A stretch of 13,957 bases of DNA from H111-94 sp034436045. Its GTDB lineage: Bacteria; Chloroflexota; Ktedonobacteria; Ktedonobacterales; Ktedonobacteraceae. Each line of letters starts with the position of its first letter. Position 1 is the first letter of the stretch. The notes below the pieces were generated by a model. That model saw nothing but the letters and a program-made list of their open reading frames with translations, ran no database searches and was not told where the DNA came from. This document shows, piece after piece, positions 1-6,649 of this stretch. The stretch is taken from positions 1-13,957 of the forward strand of contig DAOTVZ010000269.1 of the NCBI GenBank assembly GCA_034436045.1, read 5' to 3'. A program made the translations under genes and the position numbers.

Positions 1-1
1 A

Positions 2-1306
2 CTCTGTCTATGCATCCTGCTCGCCGCCTGCAACTCCCCATCTGCTGCCCCATCCTCAAATACGAAAGCTAAAGGAGCGGCACCGACGGCTACCAGTTCG
101 CCGGTGGCGACACAACTGCTGACGCCGCTCCATCCAACAACCACATTGCCGGTACCACCGACCGAAGACACCTGTCCTCCCTCCGGCGCGGGTCGCGAGA
201 TGATTACTGCTCCACTTGTGCTGGGCACGCAGCCCGCGATTGTCTACGCGCACAACACCGGCACCTACGATAATCCGGTAAGCGGGGAACTGTTGCGCTA
301 CGATGTTGCCACTGGACAGACAAAGACGTTACTGGTCGTCCAGAAGGCGGGCATCTATGGCCCACAAATCTCGGCTGATCGGCAATGGGTGCTGTTCACC
401 ATCGTCACAGGCGCAAAAGAGCGCATCAGCGAACTACAAATGGTGCGCATGGATGGTCAGGGCCTGCAAACGCTCTACTGCTCACCGAACTACAGCATTC
501 AGCATCCCCTCTGGTCGCCCACTGAGCAATATATCGCGTTCTATAATATGGTGAATAATCATGGCACTATCTTTGTGCTGGATACAACAACGGGCTTTGT
601 GCAAACTACGCTCACCATGCCCAATACGATTGGAGCCGTGCTTCATACCTGGCTTGACCCAACTCATCTGGCCTTTAGCGAGACGGCCAGCGACACGACC
701 TTTGGTCACATCTTCTTGCTGGATGTCACTATCCCTAACCAGCAATATAGCAACCTGACCATCGCGCTACAACAGCAATATGGCGACTTCGACGTCTTAC
801 CCACTCCCACAGGCCCGCAGCTGCTGATCAGCTATGGGGGATGCGCTAACAGCGAATGTATCGGGCCAAGTAGCATTAAAGAGAAGCCAACCAACGGCAC
901 GACGCAACGTACCATCTACGATAGCAACCTCTATGATGTTATTCAAATCCGTGACCTCGGCGAGCATAGCCTGCTTTTCATTATCGGCAACACGGATACG
1001 GGCACCAGTACCAGCGACACCAGTGAGAATGGTCTGTGGAAAATCGGCACTGACGGCAGCGGCTTAGTGCGCCTGCTACCCACTACGCCCACAGAATACA
1101 GTTTCTTCAACTATAATACCCAGGAACCGGGAGCCAACGTTTCATTAGATGGCAGTATGTACGCTTTGCAAATCAACAGTTTCAAGCCGGACGGCACGCA
1201 GATCAACACGCTGGTTTATGGCTCAGTGAATGGTGGCAATGCCAAAACCTTCGCCACAACCGACGACAACTCTCAGTTGCAGCTCGTAGGATGGACAACG
1301 ATGTGA
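2..1306 (+). CDS. TolB-like beta-propeller lipoprotein (5' end outside window)
   Basis: Partial gene. The frame is open from base 2, well before the GTG at 104, and the first visible residues, LCLCILLAAC, form the end of a lipoprotein signal peptide with the lipobox LAAC (lipidated Cys codon at 29-31). The start codon therefore lies upstream of the window. After the Cys comes a Ser/Thr/Ala/Pro-rich linker of roughly 50 residues, then repeated strands of TolB/PD40 type: a block resembling SADRQWVLFTI, then VRMDGQGLQTLY, then HPLWSPTEQYIAFYN and IFVLDTTTG. This pattern of 'what is recorded / as planned by the sequence' blades is typical of six-bladed TolB-like propellers. Expected location is the outer face of the membrane, with a binding or scaffold role; no catalytic residues were seen. 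The histidine kinase gene follows 124 nt downstream on the same strand. The lipobox is seen directly; the fold is inferred from repeat pattern and ligand unknown. Confidence 0.75.
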   Translation, partial: LCLCILLAACNSPSAAPSSNTKAKGAAPTATSSPVATQLLTPLHPTTTLPVPPTEDTCPPSGAGREMITAPLVLGTQPAIVYAHNTGTYDNPVSGELLRYDVATGQTKTLLVVQKAGIYGPQISADRQWVLFTIVTGAKERISELQMVRMDGQGLQTLYCSPNYSIQHPLWSPTEQYIAFYNMVNNHGTIFVLDTTTGFVQTTLTMPNTIGAVLHTWLDPTHLAFSETASDTTFGHIFLLDVTIPNQQYSNLTIALQQQYGDFDVLPTPTGPQLLISYGGCANSECIGPSSIKEKPTNGTTQRTIYDSNLYDVIQIRDLGEHSLLFIIGNTDTGTSTSDTSENGLWKIGTDGSGLVRLLPTTPTEYSFFNYNTQEPGANVSLDGSMYALQINSFKPDGTQINTLVYGSVNGGNAKTFATTDDNSQLQLVGWTTM

Positions 1307-1430
1307 CCTTTTCTATCGTAATAGAAGTATCGAGAGAAAAGAAGAGAAGTATGTTTTAGAGATAAACAGGCAAGCAAAGCATGCGCTGCCTGCTTGAAGT
1401 AGCTTCATCCATTCTGGTTAAAGGAACTGC

Positions 1431-3050
1431 ATGATGCTGGCACCGCCTATTCCGGCTGACGAGCTACAACGCCTGGCTGCTCTGCATGCAACCAGAATAC
1501 TGGATACGCCACGTGAGGAGCGCTTTGACCGCATCACGCGCATCAGTGCCAGGTTGTTTCATGTGCCCATTGCGCTTATTGTGCTGGTCGATAAGCAGCG
1601 ACAATGGTTTAAATCCTGTTATGGTTTAGATCTCAACGAAACCCCACGCCATCTCTCGTTCTGCGCCCATACCATTCTGTATGATGAAATTCTCGTCATA
1701 CCTGATACACAGCTTGACCCGCGTTTCATTGATCATCCGCTAGTGATAGACGCTCCTTTTATTCGCTTCTACGCGGGCTGTCCCATTCACGATATCAGCG
1801 GCTATAGACTGGGCACGCTCTGCATTATCGACCGCGTTCCGCGTCAGTTGAATACAGAGCAACAGCAGACGCTGCGAGATATGGCATTGTGGGCCGAACA
1901 CGAAATCAACGCAACGCGCATTAGCCAGGCTTTTATCGCGCAGCGCGCGAGCGAAGCACGGTTACAGGCACTGATGGACAGTACCGGCGAGGCTATGCTG
2001 CTCATCTCGCCGGATGCCGTTCTTCTCTCGGCCAACAGGGTATTTTGCGAATTTTTTGCCTTATCCAAAGAAAAGATGCTCGGTCGTCCTGCTCACTATA
2101 TCAATGCTCATCTCAGGCAACTCTTCACGAATCCGCAGCAGGTTCATGAACTAACTATAGATATGGTGAGCGATACGCAGAAACACTTCACCGCTTTTAT
2201 TCAACAAAAATGGCCGGTGACGCGCGAATTGGAACTCTTCTCTACCCCGGTGTACACCGAACAACCAGAACGCCGACATATCGGGCGGCTTTTTGTATTC
2301 CGCGACATCACTCATGAGCGCGAACTTGACCGCATGAAGAGCGAATTTGTCTCGATGGTCTCACACGAACTGCGCTCCCCACTGACCGCCATCAAAGGGT
2401 ACATTGATCTCTTCGTCGAAGGCGCTATCGGGCCGATCACTCCCACGCAACAATATCTATTGCAGATTGTGCAAGATAATACCGACCGGCTTATCACGAT
2501 GATTAACGATCTGCTTGACCTATCGCGGCTGGAAGCAGGGAAGCTGGAACTGCGACGTGTAATGACAGACCCGGTAGCGCTGGTGCAGAAAACGATAGAG
2601 TTGCTACGCCCACAGTTTGATGCCAAACAACAACAACTGAGTTTCCAGCAGCGAGGGCCAATTCCACAAACACTGCTCGATACCAGTCGCATTGAGCAGG
2701 TATTGACGAACATCCTCTCTAACGCGCGTAACTACACGCCTCTCGGTGGCAAAATTACCGTTACTGTGCATAGCGACGAACATTACATCATCATTGATAT
2801 TGAAGATACAGGCATCGGAATGTCGCGCGAGGAGCAGGCGCATATTTTCACCAGCTTCTATCGTGGTCAGAGTGGTCTGGCAGAGTATAAAGAGGGCACC
2901 GGTCTGGGGCTGACCATTAGCCGTGCCATTGTTGAGGCTCACGGGGGCAAAATCACTGTTGCCAGCACGCCGGGCCAGGGTTCGACTTTCAGTATTCTGC
3001 TGCCAACCATCGCCAAATTACATCAGCATCTGACGGATAAGAAGCTGTAA
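1431..3050 (+). CDS. soluble GAF-PAS sensor histidine kinase
   Basis: Two-component sensor kinase of 539 aa. An N-terminal GAF domain (about residues 10-165) carries the family signatures LDTPREERFDRITR and LSFCAHTI. A PAS-like domain follows (about 178-298), then the HisKA dimerisation helix with phospho-acceptor His312 in the motif SHELRSPL, then the HATPase catalytic domain: N box around Asn431 (NILSNARNYT), G1 box DTGIG at 459-463, and G2 box GTGLGL at 489-494. All catalytic motifs look intact. No transmembrane segment or signal peptide is visible, so it probably senses an internal cue in the cytoplasm; the ligand cannot be told from sequence. There is no response-regulator gene next to it, so it is an orphan kinase in this window. 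The start is supported by AAGGA at 1421-1425; a second ATG directly follows. The gene ends in a double stop, TAATAA. Confidence 0.95.
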   Translation: MMLAPPIPADELQRLAALHATRILDTPREERFDRITRISARLFHVPIALIVLVDKQRQWFKSCYGLDLNETPRHLSFCAHTILYDEILVIPDTQLDPRFIDHPLVIDAPFIRFYAGCPIHDISGYRLGTLCIIDRVPRQLNTEQQQTLRDMALWAEHEINATRISQAFIAQRASEARLQALMDSTGEAMLLISPDAVLLSANRVFCEFFALSKEKMLGRPAHYINAHLRQLFTNPQQVHELTIDMVSDTQKHFTAFIQQKWPVTRELELFSTPVYTEQPERRHIGRLFVFRDITHERELDRMKSEFVSMVSHELRSPLTAIKGYIDLFVEGAIGPITPTQQYLLQIVQDNTDRLITMINDLLDLSRLEAGKLELRRVMTDPVALVQKTIELLRPQFDAKQQQLSFQQRGPIPQTLLDTSRIEQVLTNILSNARNYTPLGGKITVTVHSDEHYIIIDIEDTGIGMSREEQAHIFTSFYRGQSGLAEYKEGTGLGLTISRAIVEAHGGKITVASTPGQGSTFSILLPTIAKLHQHLTDKKL

Positions 3051-3068
3051 TAATGCTTTTTCAAAAAT

Positions 3069-3105
3069 CCATAGGGGACAGGATTTACCGCGCCCCTATG
3101 GGATT
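3069..3105 (-). terminator. hairpin terminator between convergent kinase and recO
   Basis: The arms CCATAGGGG (3069-3077) and CCCCTATGG (3093-3101) pair perfectly, and the stem extends to AATCC/GGATT with one bulged base. The loop is about 15 nt. On the minus strand the stem is followed by ATTTTT, so it best fits an intrinsic terminator for recO, whose stop lies 10 nt away. It may also stop transcripts of the kinase gene coming from the other side. Confidence 0.6.
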
Positions 3106-3114
3106 ACAAGAGGA

Positions 3115-3930
3115 TCAGGAGATGCCGCGCAGCATATCGAGGAAGCTCCAGGATTTTAGTTCGCGCTCAAGATGATAGCGCAGCAGGTCATGCATAGCAT
3201 GTTCAAGTTCGTTATGCAGACGCACATCCAGATTAAAGCGTGGCACACGCGCCCACTCGGTACGCTGGAGCAAACGCAGCACTTTGAGAGCATTTATCGA
3301 GATTGGATAGGCCCACAAACGGGAACAATTGGGACAGAGCGCGCCGCCCAGTGACGGAGTAAAGCCGTTCTCGACCGGTTGCAGATCGGCATTGCAATGG
3401 GCGCATTCACGTAGCACCGGTTCATAGCCGACATATGACAACAGGTAAATCTCGAAGTAGCGTAAGAGTAACTGTGTATAGCCGATATCCTGAATATTGG
3501 TGGTACTCGGCATTGTTCTGGTCGGCTCGTGCCAGCGTCGGGCATCGGCATCCAGCGCCTGCAAAGCCAGCAAGAGCAAGCGGAAAACCTCTTCTTGCGG
3601 GGCATTGATCTCAAGAAAGCGATCAACCAGCTCGGCCAGATAGAAGCCACAGGTGGTGTGCCAGAGTTCCGCACGCAATTGCAAGAAGGGCGTAATCGTC
3701 TCGGCCTGCGTGATAATGTCGAGGTTGCGCCCCTTGCTAACTTGCAACTGGCTGTGCATGAGCAGGTCTACATGGCCCGCCTTCTTGCTGATCGTGCGGC
3801 GCACGCCCTTAGCGATCACCTGTATCTTGCCTTTATAGGGAGTGAGCAGTGTTACAAGACGATCAGCCTCGGCAAAATCGCTATGCTTGAGAATGATGGC
3901 CTGGGTGGAATAACTTCGTGGCTCACGCAT
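3115..3930 (-). CDS. recO: DNA repair protein RecO
   Basis: RecO, the recombination mediator that acts with RecF and RecR to load RecA onto SSB-coated single-stranded DNA in gap repair. Length 271 aa, usual for the family. The N-terminal OB-fold shows the hallmark opening (STQAIILKHSDFAEADRLVTLLT, abbreviated: residues 8-30) and KGKIQVIAKGVRR at 33-45. The helical middle carries the conserved stretch around GFYLAELVDRF. A zinc-binding site is formed by Cys176, Cys179, Cys199 and Cys202 (CAHC ... CPNC), present in many but not all RecO proteins. ATG at 3928-3930 gives the canonical N terminus; no strong Shine-Dalgarno is seen before it. Upstream there are only 22 nt before the T-run of the tRNA terminator, and no good promoter, so expression may depend on read-through from the tRNA unit or on a promoter overlapping the hairpin. 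Confidence 0.95.
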   Translation of the reverse strand: MREPRSYSTQAIILKHSDFAEADRLVTLLTPYKGKIQVIAKGVRRTISKKAGHVDLLMHSQLQVSKGRNLDIITQAETITPFLQLRAELWHTTCGFYLAELVDRFLEINAPQEEVFRLLLLALQALDADARRWHEPTRTMPSTTNIQDIGYTQLLLRYFEIYLLSYVGYEPVLRECAHCNADLQPVENGFTPSLGGALCPNCSRLWAYPISINALKVLRLLQRTEWARVPRFNLDVRLHNELEHAMHDLLRYHLERELKSWSFLDMLRGIS

Positions 3931-3952
3931 GTGTATTTATGTCCAAAAGTGG

Positions 3953-3984
3953 AAAAAGGGAGACGTGATAAGTACCACGTCTCC
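3953..3984 (-). terminator. intrinsic terminator of the tRNA-Gly/Cys unit
   Basis: Perfect 9-bp stem GGAGACGTG (3959-3967) with CACGTCTCC (3976-3984) and an 8-nt loop. On the minus strand the stem is followed by C then five T (3953-3957). It begins 2 nt after the encoded CCA end of tRNA-Cys and lies just upstream of the recO start codon. Confidence 0.85.
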
Positions 3985-3986
3985 TC

Positions 3987-4060
3987 TGGAGGCGACGAGC
4001 GGATTCGAACCGCTGGTGCAGCTTTTGCAGAGCCGTGCCTTACCACTTGGCGACGTCGCC
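3987..4060 (-). tRNA. tRNA-Cys (GCA)
   Basis: Minus-strand cloverleaf. The acceptor stem is GGCGACG with CGTCGCC, the D arm GCC...GGC, the anticodon stem CGGCT with AGCTG (one G-U pair), the anticodon loop CTGCAAA with anticodon GCA (complement of 4026-4028), and the T arm AGCGG-TTCGAAT-CCGCT. The discriminator is U, as expected for tRNA-Cys, and the CCA end is encoded (complement of 3987-3989). It is the second gene of a two-tRNA transcript, 12 nt after tRNA-Gly. Confidence 0.97.
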
Positions 4061-4072
4061 AGATGAAATGGG

Positions 4073-4144
4073 AGCGGGAGACGGGGATCGAACCCGCGAC
4101 TTTCTCCTTGGCAAGGAGATGCTCTACCACTGAGCCACTCCCGC
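4073..4144 (-). tRNA. tRNA-Gly (GCC)
   Basis: Minus-strand cloverleaf. The acceptor is GCGGGAG with CTCCCGC, the D arm GCTCAGTGGTAGAGC, the anticodon stem TCTCC with GGAGA and loop TTGCCAA (anticodon GCC, complement of 4110-4112), and the T arm GCGGG-TTCGATC-CCCGT with one G-U pair. The discriminator is U, followed by CCC rather than CCA, so the CCA tail must be added after transcription, unlike the neighbouring tRNA-Cys. It is first in the tRNA pair. Confidence 0.97.
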
Positions 4145-4202
4145 ATGACCTATCAGGCGTCGCTGCATTCGCGTTTTGCTTTGCTTCCGCGTTTGCATGA
4201 TT

Positions 4203-4231
4203 AAGATACCATAGATTTGGCGAGTTGTCAA
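4203..4231 (-). promoter_or_regulatory. sigma-70-type promoter of the tRNA-Gly/Cys unit
   Basis: On the minus strand a perfect -35 TTGACA (complement of 4226-4231) is separated by exactly 17 nt from -10 TATCTT (complement of 4203-4208). The start point should fall near 4196, giving a leader of about 50 nt before tRNA-Gly. The -35 lies only about 30 nt past the stop codon of the 793-aa gene, with no terminator between, so the tRNAs can also be reached by operon read-through. Confidence 0.8.
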
Positions 4232-4261
4232 CTAGTTTTTTGGCAATCTTGCAAAATTTGT

Positions 4262-6643
4262 TTAGAACTCGCTCTCATCCACTGCAAAGCCACGCTCACG
4301 GAGTAGCTCCAGCACCCGTGCCAGGTTCTCACGCCTGACGCGCACCAGGCGGCTGCTCTGCTCCACTTCGGTGCCGAGCAGCGGTCGCAGTTCATCGTCT
4401 GCCCGCAGATCGCGCACCACCTGCGCGGGCAAACGCAATAGGGGCTGATTCTCGACGGAGATTCTCTGCTCACCACCGTAGCCGCCCCCCCAGAGCTTGA
4501 GTTGGATCAGGAACGAGGGAGGGATACCGCCCTGGCAAAACTGCTGCAAAAATCGAATGATATAATCCAGCGATAGACCATTTGCCAGCGCCTTCTCTAA
4601 CGCAGTCGGTGTAATATGCAGCTCGCCTGTTACCTCGTCCCGCTCGGTCATGCGCTGTACCTCGGCTACGAGATAGAGGTCGAGTACCGCATAAAGCGGT
4701 TGCAGTCGGCCATTCGGCCATAAGCGCCACTGCGCCTCACGCATGATAAAGCGTCCATTCTCCATCACCGCATCCTGACCTGGCGCGGTGGCGAGCGCGG
4801 GTAGATAGTCGCGCTGCCAGAGCAATGTCTGCAACGTGTCCAGGTGCTGTGGCTCAACTTCGGCCAGCAGAGGTGCCAGGCGACGTCTCAGAAGCTGACG
4901 TGTCTCTTCCCGCGCGAAGAGTTCGTCCAGCAAGGCTGCATCATCAACCTCGACAAGCACTACCTTCTGCCATAGCTCAACGCGTCGCGCCTGGCGCTCC
5001 CATTCCATAATCGAATAACGCACATTTTGCGGAATCTCGCTGCCCGCCGCCCGCGCCAACTCCTCGACAATCGTCTCGGCCTGCATGCCCATCTGCACAG
5101 CGCGCGTTACGCTGGCCTTTGAGAGACGATACTGCGCAATCAGATCAAGGCTCACCCGTTCCGCGAAGCGATCCAGGCTGATCAATAGCGACTCGGAGAC
5201 GGGGGCCAGCACAACCAGTTCAAAATTCGGTTGCACAATCAGGCGTCCCCGCCCCTCGTCGGTCGGAGGCTCTACCCTGTCGTCAGCAATCACCTGCGCT
5301 GCCGGATGCACCAGGAATCGGTTGGGATAAGGGTCGCGCTCCACCTCAACCAGTCCCAGCCAGGCGAGCGGGCCGGTAAGGACAGAGCGAATAAAGCCGC
5401 CCTCTACCATGTACCAGCCTTCACGATGCGTCAACCAGCCACGACGCAGGCGAAAATCTGCTCCATAGGGGTTATTACCGTTGATGTAACGGTCTGTTCG
5501 TGGCCCATACTGGCGTGGAAAAAGCAGGTAAGGTGCATAGAGTTTCGTGCGCGCAATAAAGACGATCATCGGTTGCCATTGCCCATGCGGTTCAAAGAAT
5601 AGCCGCTCGACCACCGTTCGTCTGGCGCGTATCGTCTCCTCATGGGCTGTCTCCAGAGGCGTGGGAGCAGGACGTACCACCACATCCGGTAGATAGGCTA
5701 GCTCATTCCAGAAAGAGCTTTCCAGCCAGAGGCGAAAGCAGCGCCGCACGCGCTCCCAGAGTGGCAGGGAGAAAAACGCCTGCGCCGGTTGCGCCTGTAT
5801 CACTGTGTTGCGCACCTGCAATAACCCCAATTGCTGCAAAAGCTGGCGAATGAAGAGCAGACGTGGAAAATCGCTCTCGGTACGCGCCTGCTCCAGGGAT
5901 ACTCCCGGTTCCATACATTCCAACATATGACGCAAAGAGCCGCGTGTGAGCAGGCCACTCCCCAATACCGTGAGTTTCTCACGTCCATATGCCACAAACG
6001 ACCAGTACTGATAGAGCTGACGCTGTAACAGTCGCATGGCATCACTTAAGCCGACAACAGCAGATTCATCAGTGGAAGGCGTTGTCATGTACCCTGTAGC
6101 AAGCATCACGTGGCATACCGCATGTGGAACGATCAGCACACCATCATGGATGCCAGAGGCGTAGTCACGATTGGTCAGGTGAGTCTGTTTACCCCAGAAG
6201 ACCAACCCCTGAATTAACAGCCGATGCACTGCCAGCTCGAACGCACCATGAGGATGAGCCGGTGGATATTGCACAGGCGTTACAGCCATGCCTGGAGCGA
6301 CTGCACCATCGCGGAAACGCTCGACCGACGGCTCGCCTTCCTTCGGGCTGGTAAGCAATCCGCTTTGCTGAAAGTAGAAGGCCAGATCACGGCTATTGGC
6401 CCGTCCGCCGCAGGCGACCAGTTCACGCAAGATGAGTGCATCATGCGGCTCCAGGGATGCGATAACCTGCCGTAAAGCGGACTCATCGAAGAGGGCACGC
6501 GCGATTTCCATAAGCACCGCCGGGCTGGTTAGTTCGGCCTCGTTTCTTTGCCCAACAGGTACAGCAATATGTCGGGTTCTTACCAGTGTTTGTAGATGAG
6601 GGAGCTGCACCGTCGTCAGCAGATCAAGGTCGCCCTGTTCCAT
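4262..6643 (-). CDS. helicase-associated (XPB/Ssl2 N-terminal-like) domain protein with duplicated C-terminal module
   Basis: A 793-aa protein of the 'helicase-associated domain' type (Helicase_C_3, related to the N-terminal part of XPB/Ssl2). The signature is at about residues 467-520: LIVQPNFELVVLAPVSESLL, then LDRFAERVSLDLIAQYRLS. The module with YRLS-x5-A-x2-G, IPQN, W, LL-x-EL at about 505-611 recurs at about 676-785 (HITPTALEKALANGL, IPPS, W, LVRVRRENLARVLELLRERG), which looks like an internal duplication. A middle segment (about 395-455; GPLAWLGLVEVERDP) resembles the corresponding part of the upstream 842-aa protein. No Walker A, DEAD/DEAH box or other ATPase motif is present. The ATG is 6 nt after the stop of the upstream gene, with GAGGA overlapping that gene's last codons, so the two are probably translationally coupled. 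A DNA-binding or helicase-partner role is inferred, not shown. Confidence 0.75.
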   Translation of the reverse strand: MEQGDLDLLTTVQLPHLQTLVRTRHIAVPVGQRNEAELTSPAVLMEIARALFDESALRQVIASLEPHDALILRELVACGGRANSRDLAFYFQQSGLLTSPKEGEPSVERFRDGAVAPGMAVTPVQYPPAHPHGAFELAVHRLLIQGLVFWGKQTHLTNRDYASGIHDGVLIVPHAVCHVMLATGYMTTPSTDESAVVGLSDAMRLLQRQLYQYWSFVAYGREKLTVLGSGLLTRGSLRHMLECMEPGVSLEQARTESDFPRLLFIRQLLQQLGLLQVRNTVIQAQPAQAFFSLPLWERVRRCFRLWLESSFWNELAYLPDVVVRPAPTPLETAHEETIRARRTVVERLFFEPHGQWQPMIVFIARTKLYAPYLLFPRQYGPRTDRYINGNNPYGADFRLRRGWLTHREGWYMVEGGFIRSVLTGPLAWLGLVEVERDPYPNRFLVHPAAQVIADDRVEPPTDEGRGRLIVQPNFELVVLAPVSESLLISLDRFAERVSLDLIAQYRLSKASVTRAVQMGMQAETIVEELARAAGSEIPQNVRYSIMEWERQARRVELWQKVVLVEVDDAALLDELFAREETRQLLRRRLAPLLAEVEPQHLDTLQTLLWQRDYLPALATAPGQDAVMENGRFIMREAQWRLWPNGRLQPLYAVLDLYLVAEVQRMTERDEVTGELHITPTALEKALANGLSLDYIIRFLQQFCQGGIPPSFLIQLKLWGGGYGGEQRISVENQPLLRLPAQVVRDLRADDELRPLLGTEVEQSSRLVRVRRENLARVLELLRERGFAVDESEF

Positions 6644-6649
6644 AAACTG

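Noticed and set aside
1369..1395. Inverted repeats CAGGCA/TGCCTG and CAAGCA/TGCTTG between the lipoprotein and kinase genes
   Set aside because: Short 6-bp stems with long loops and no T-run; not enough for a terminator call.
2312..2942. Two minus-strand open frames of 112-133 codons
   Set aside because: They lie wholly opposite the kinase HisKA/HATPase region, have low-complexity Ser/Cys/Arg-rich translations and no ribosome site.
3529..4200. Plus-strand 223-codon open frame
   Set aside because: It is antisense to recO and runs through both tRNAs; its translation is a shadow.
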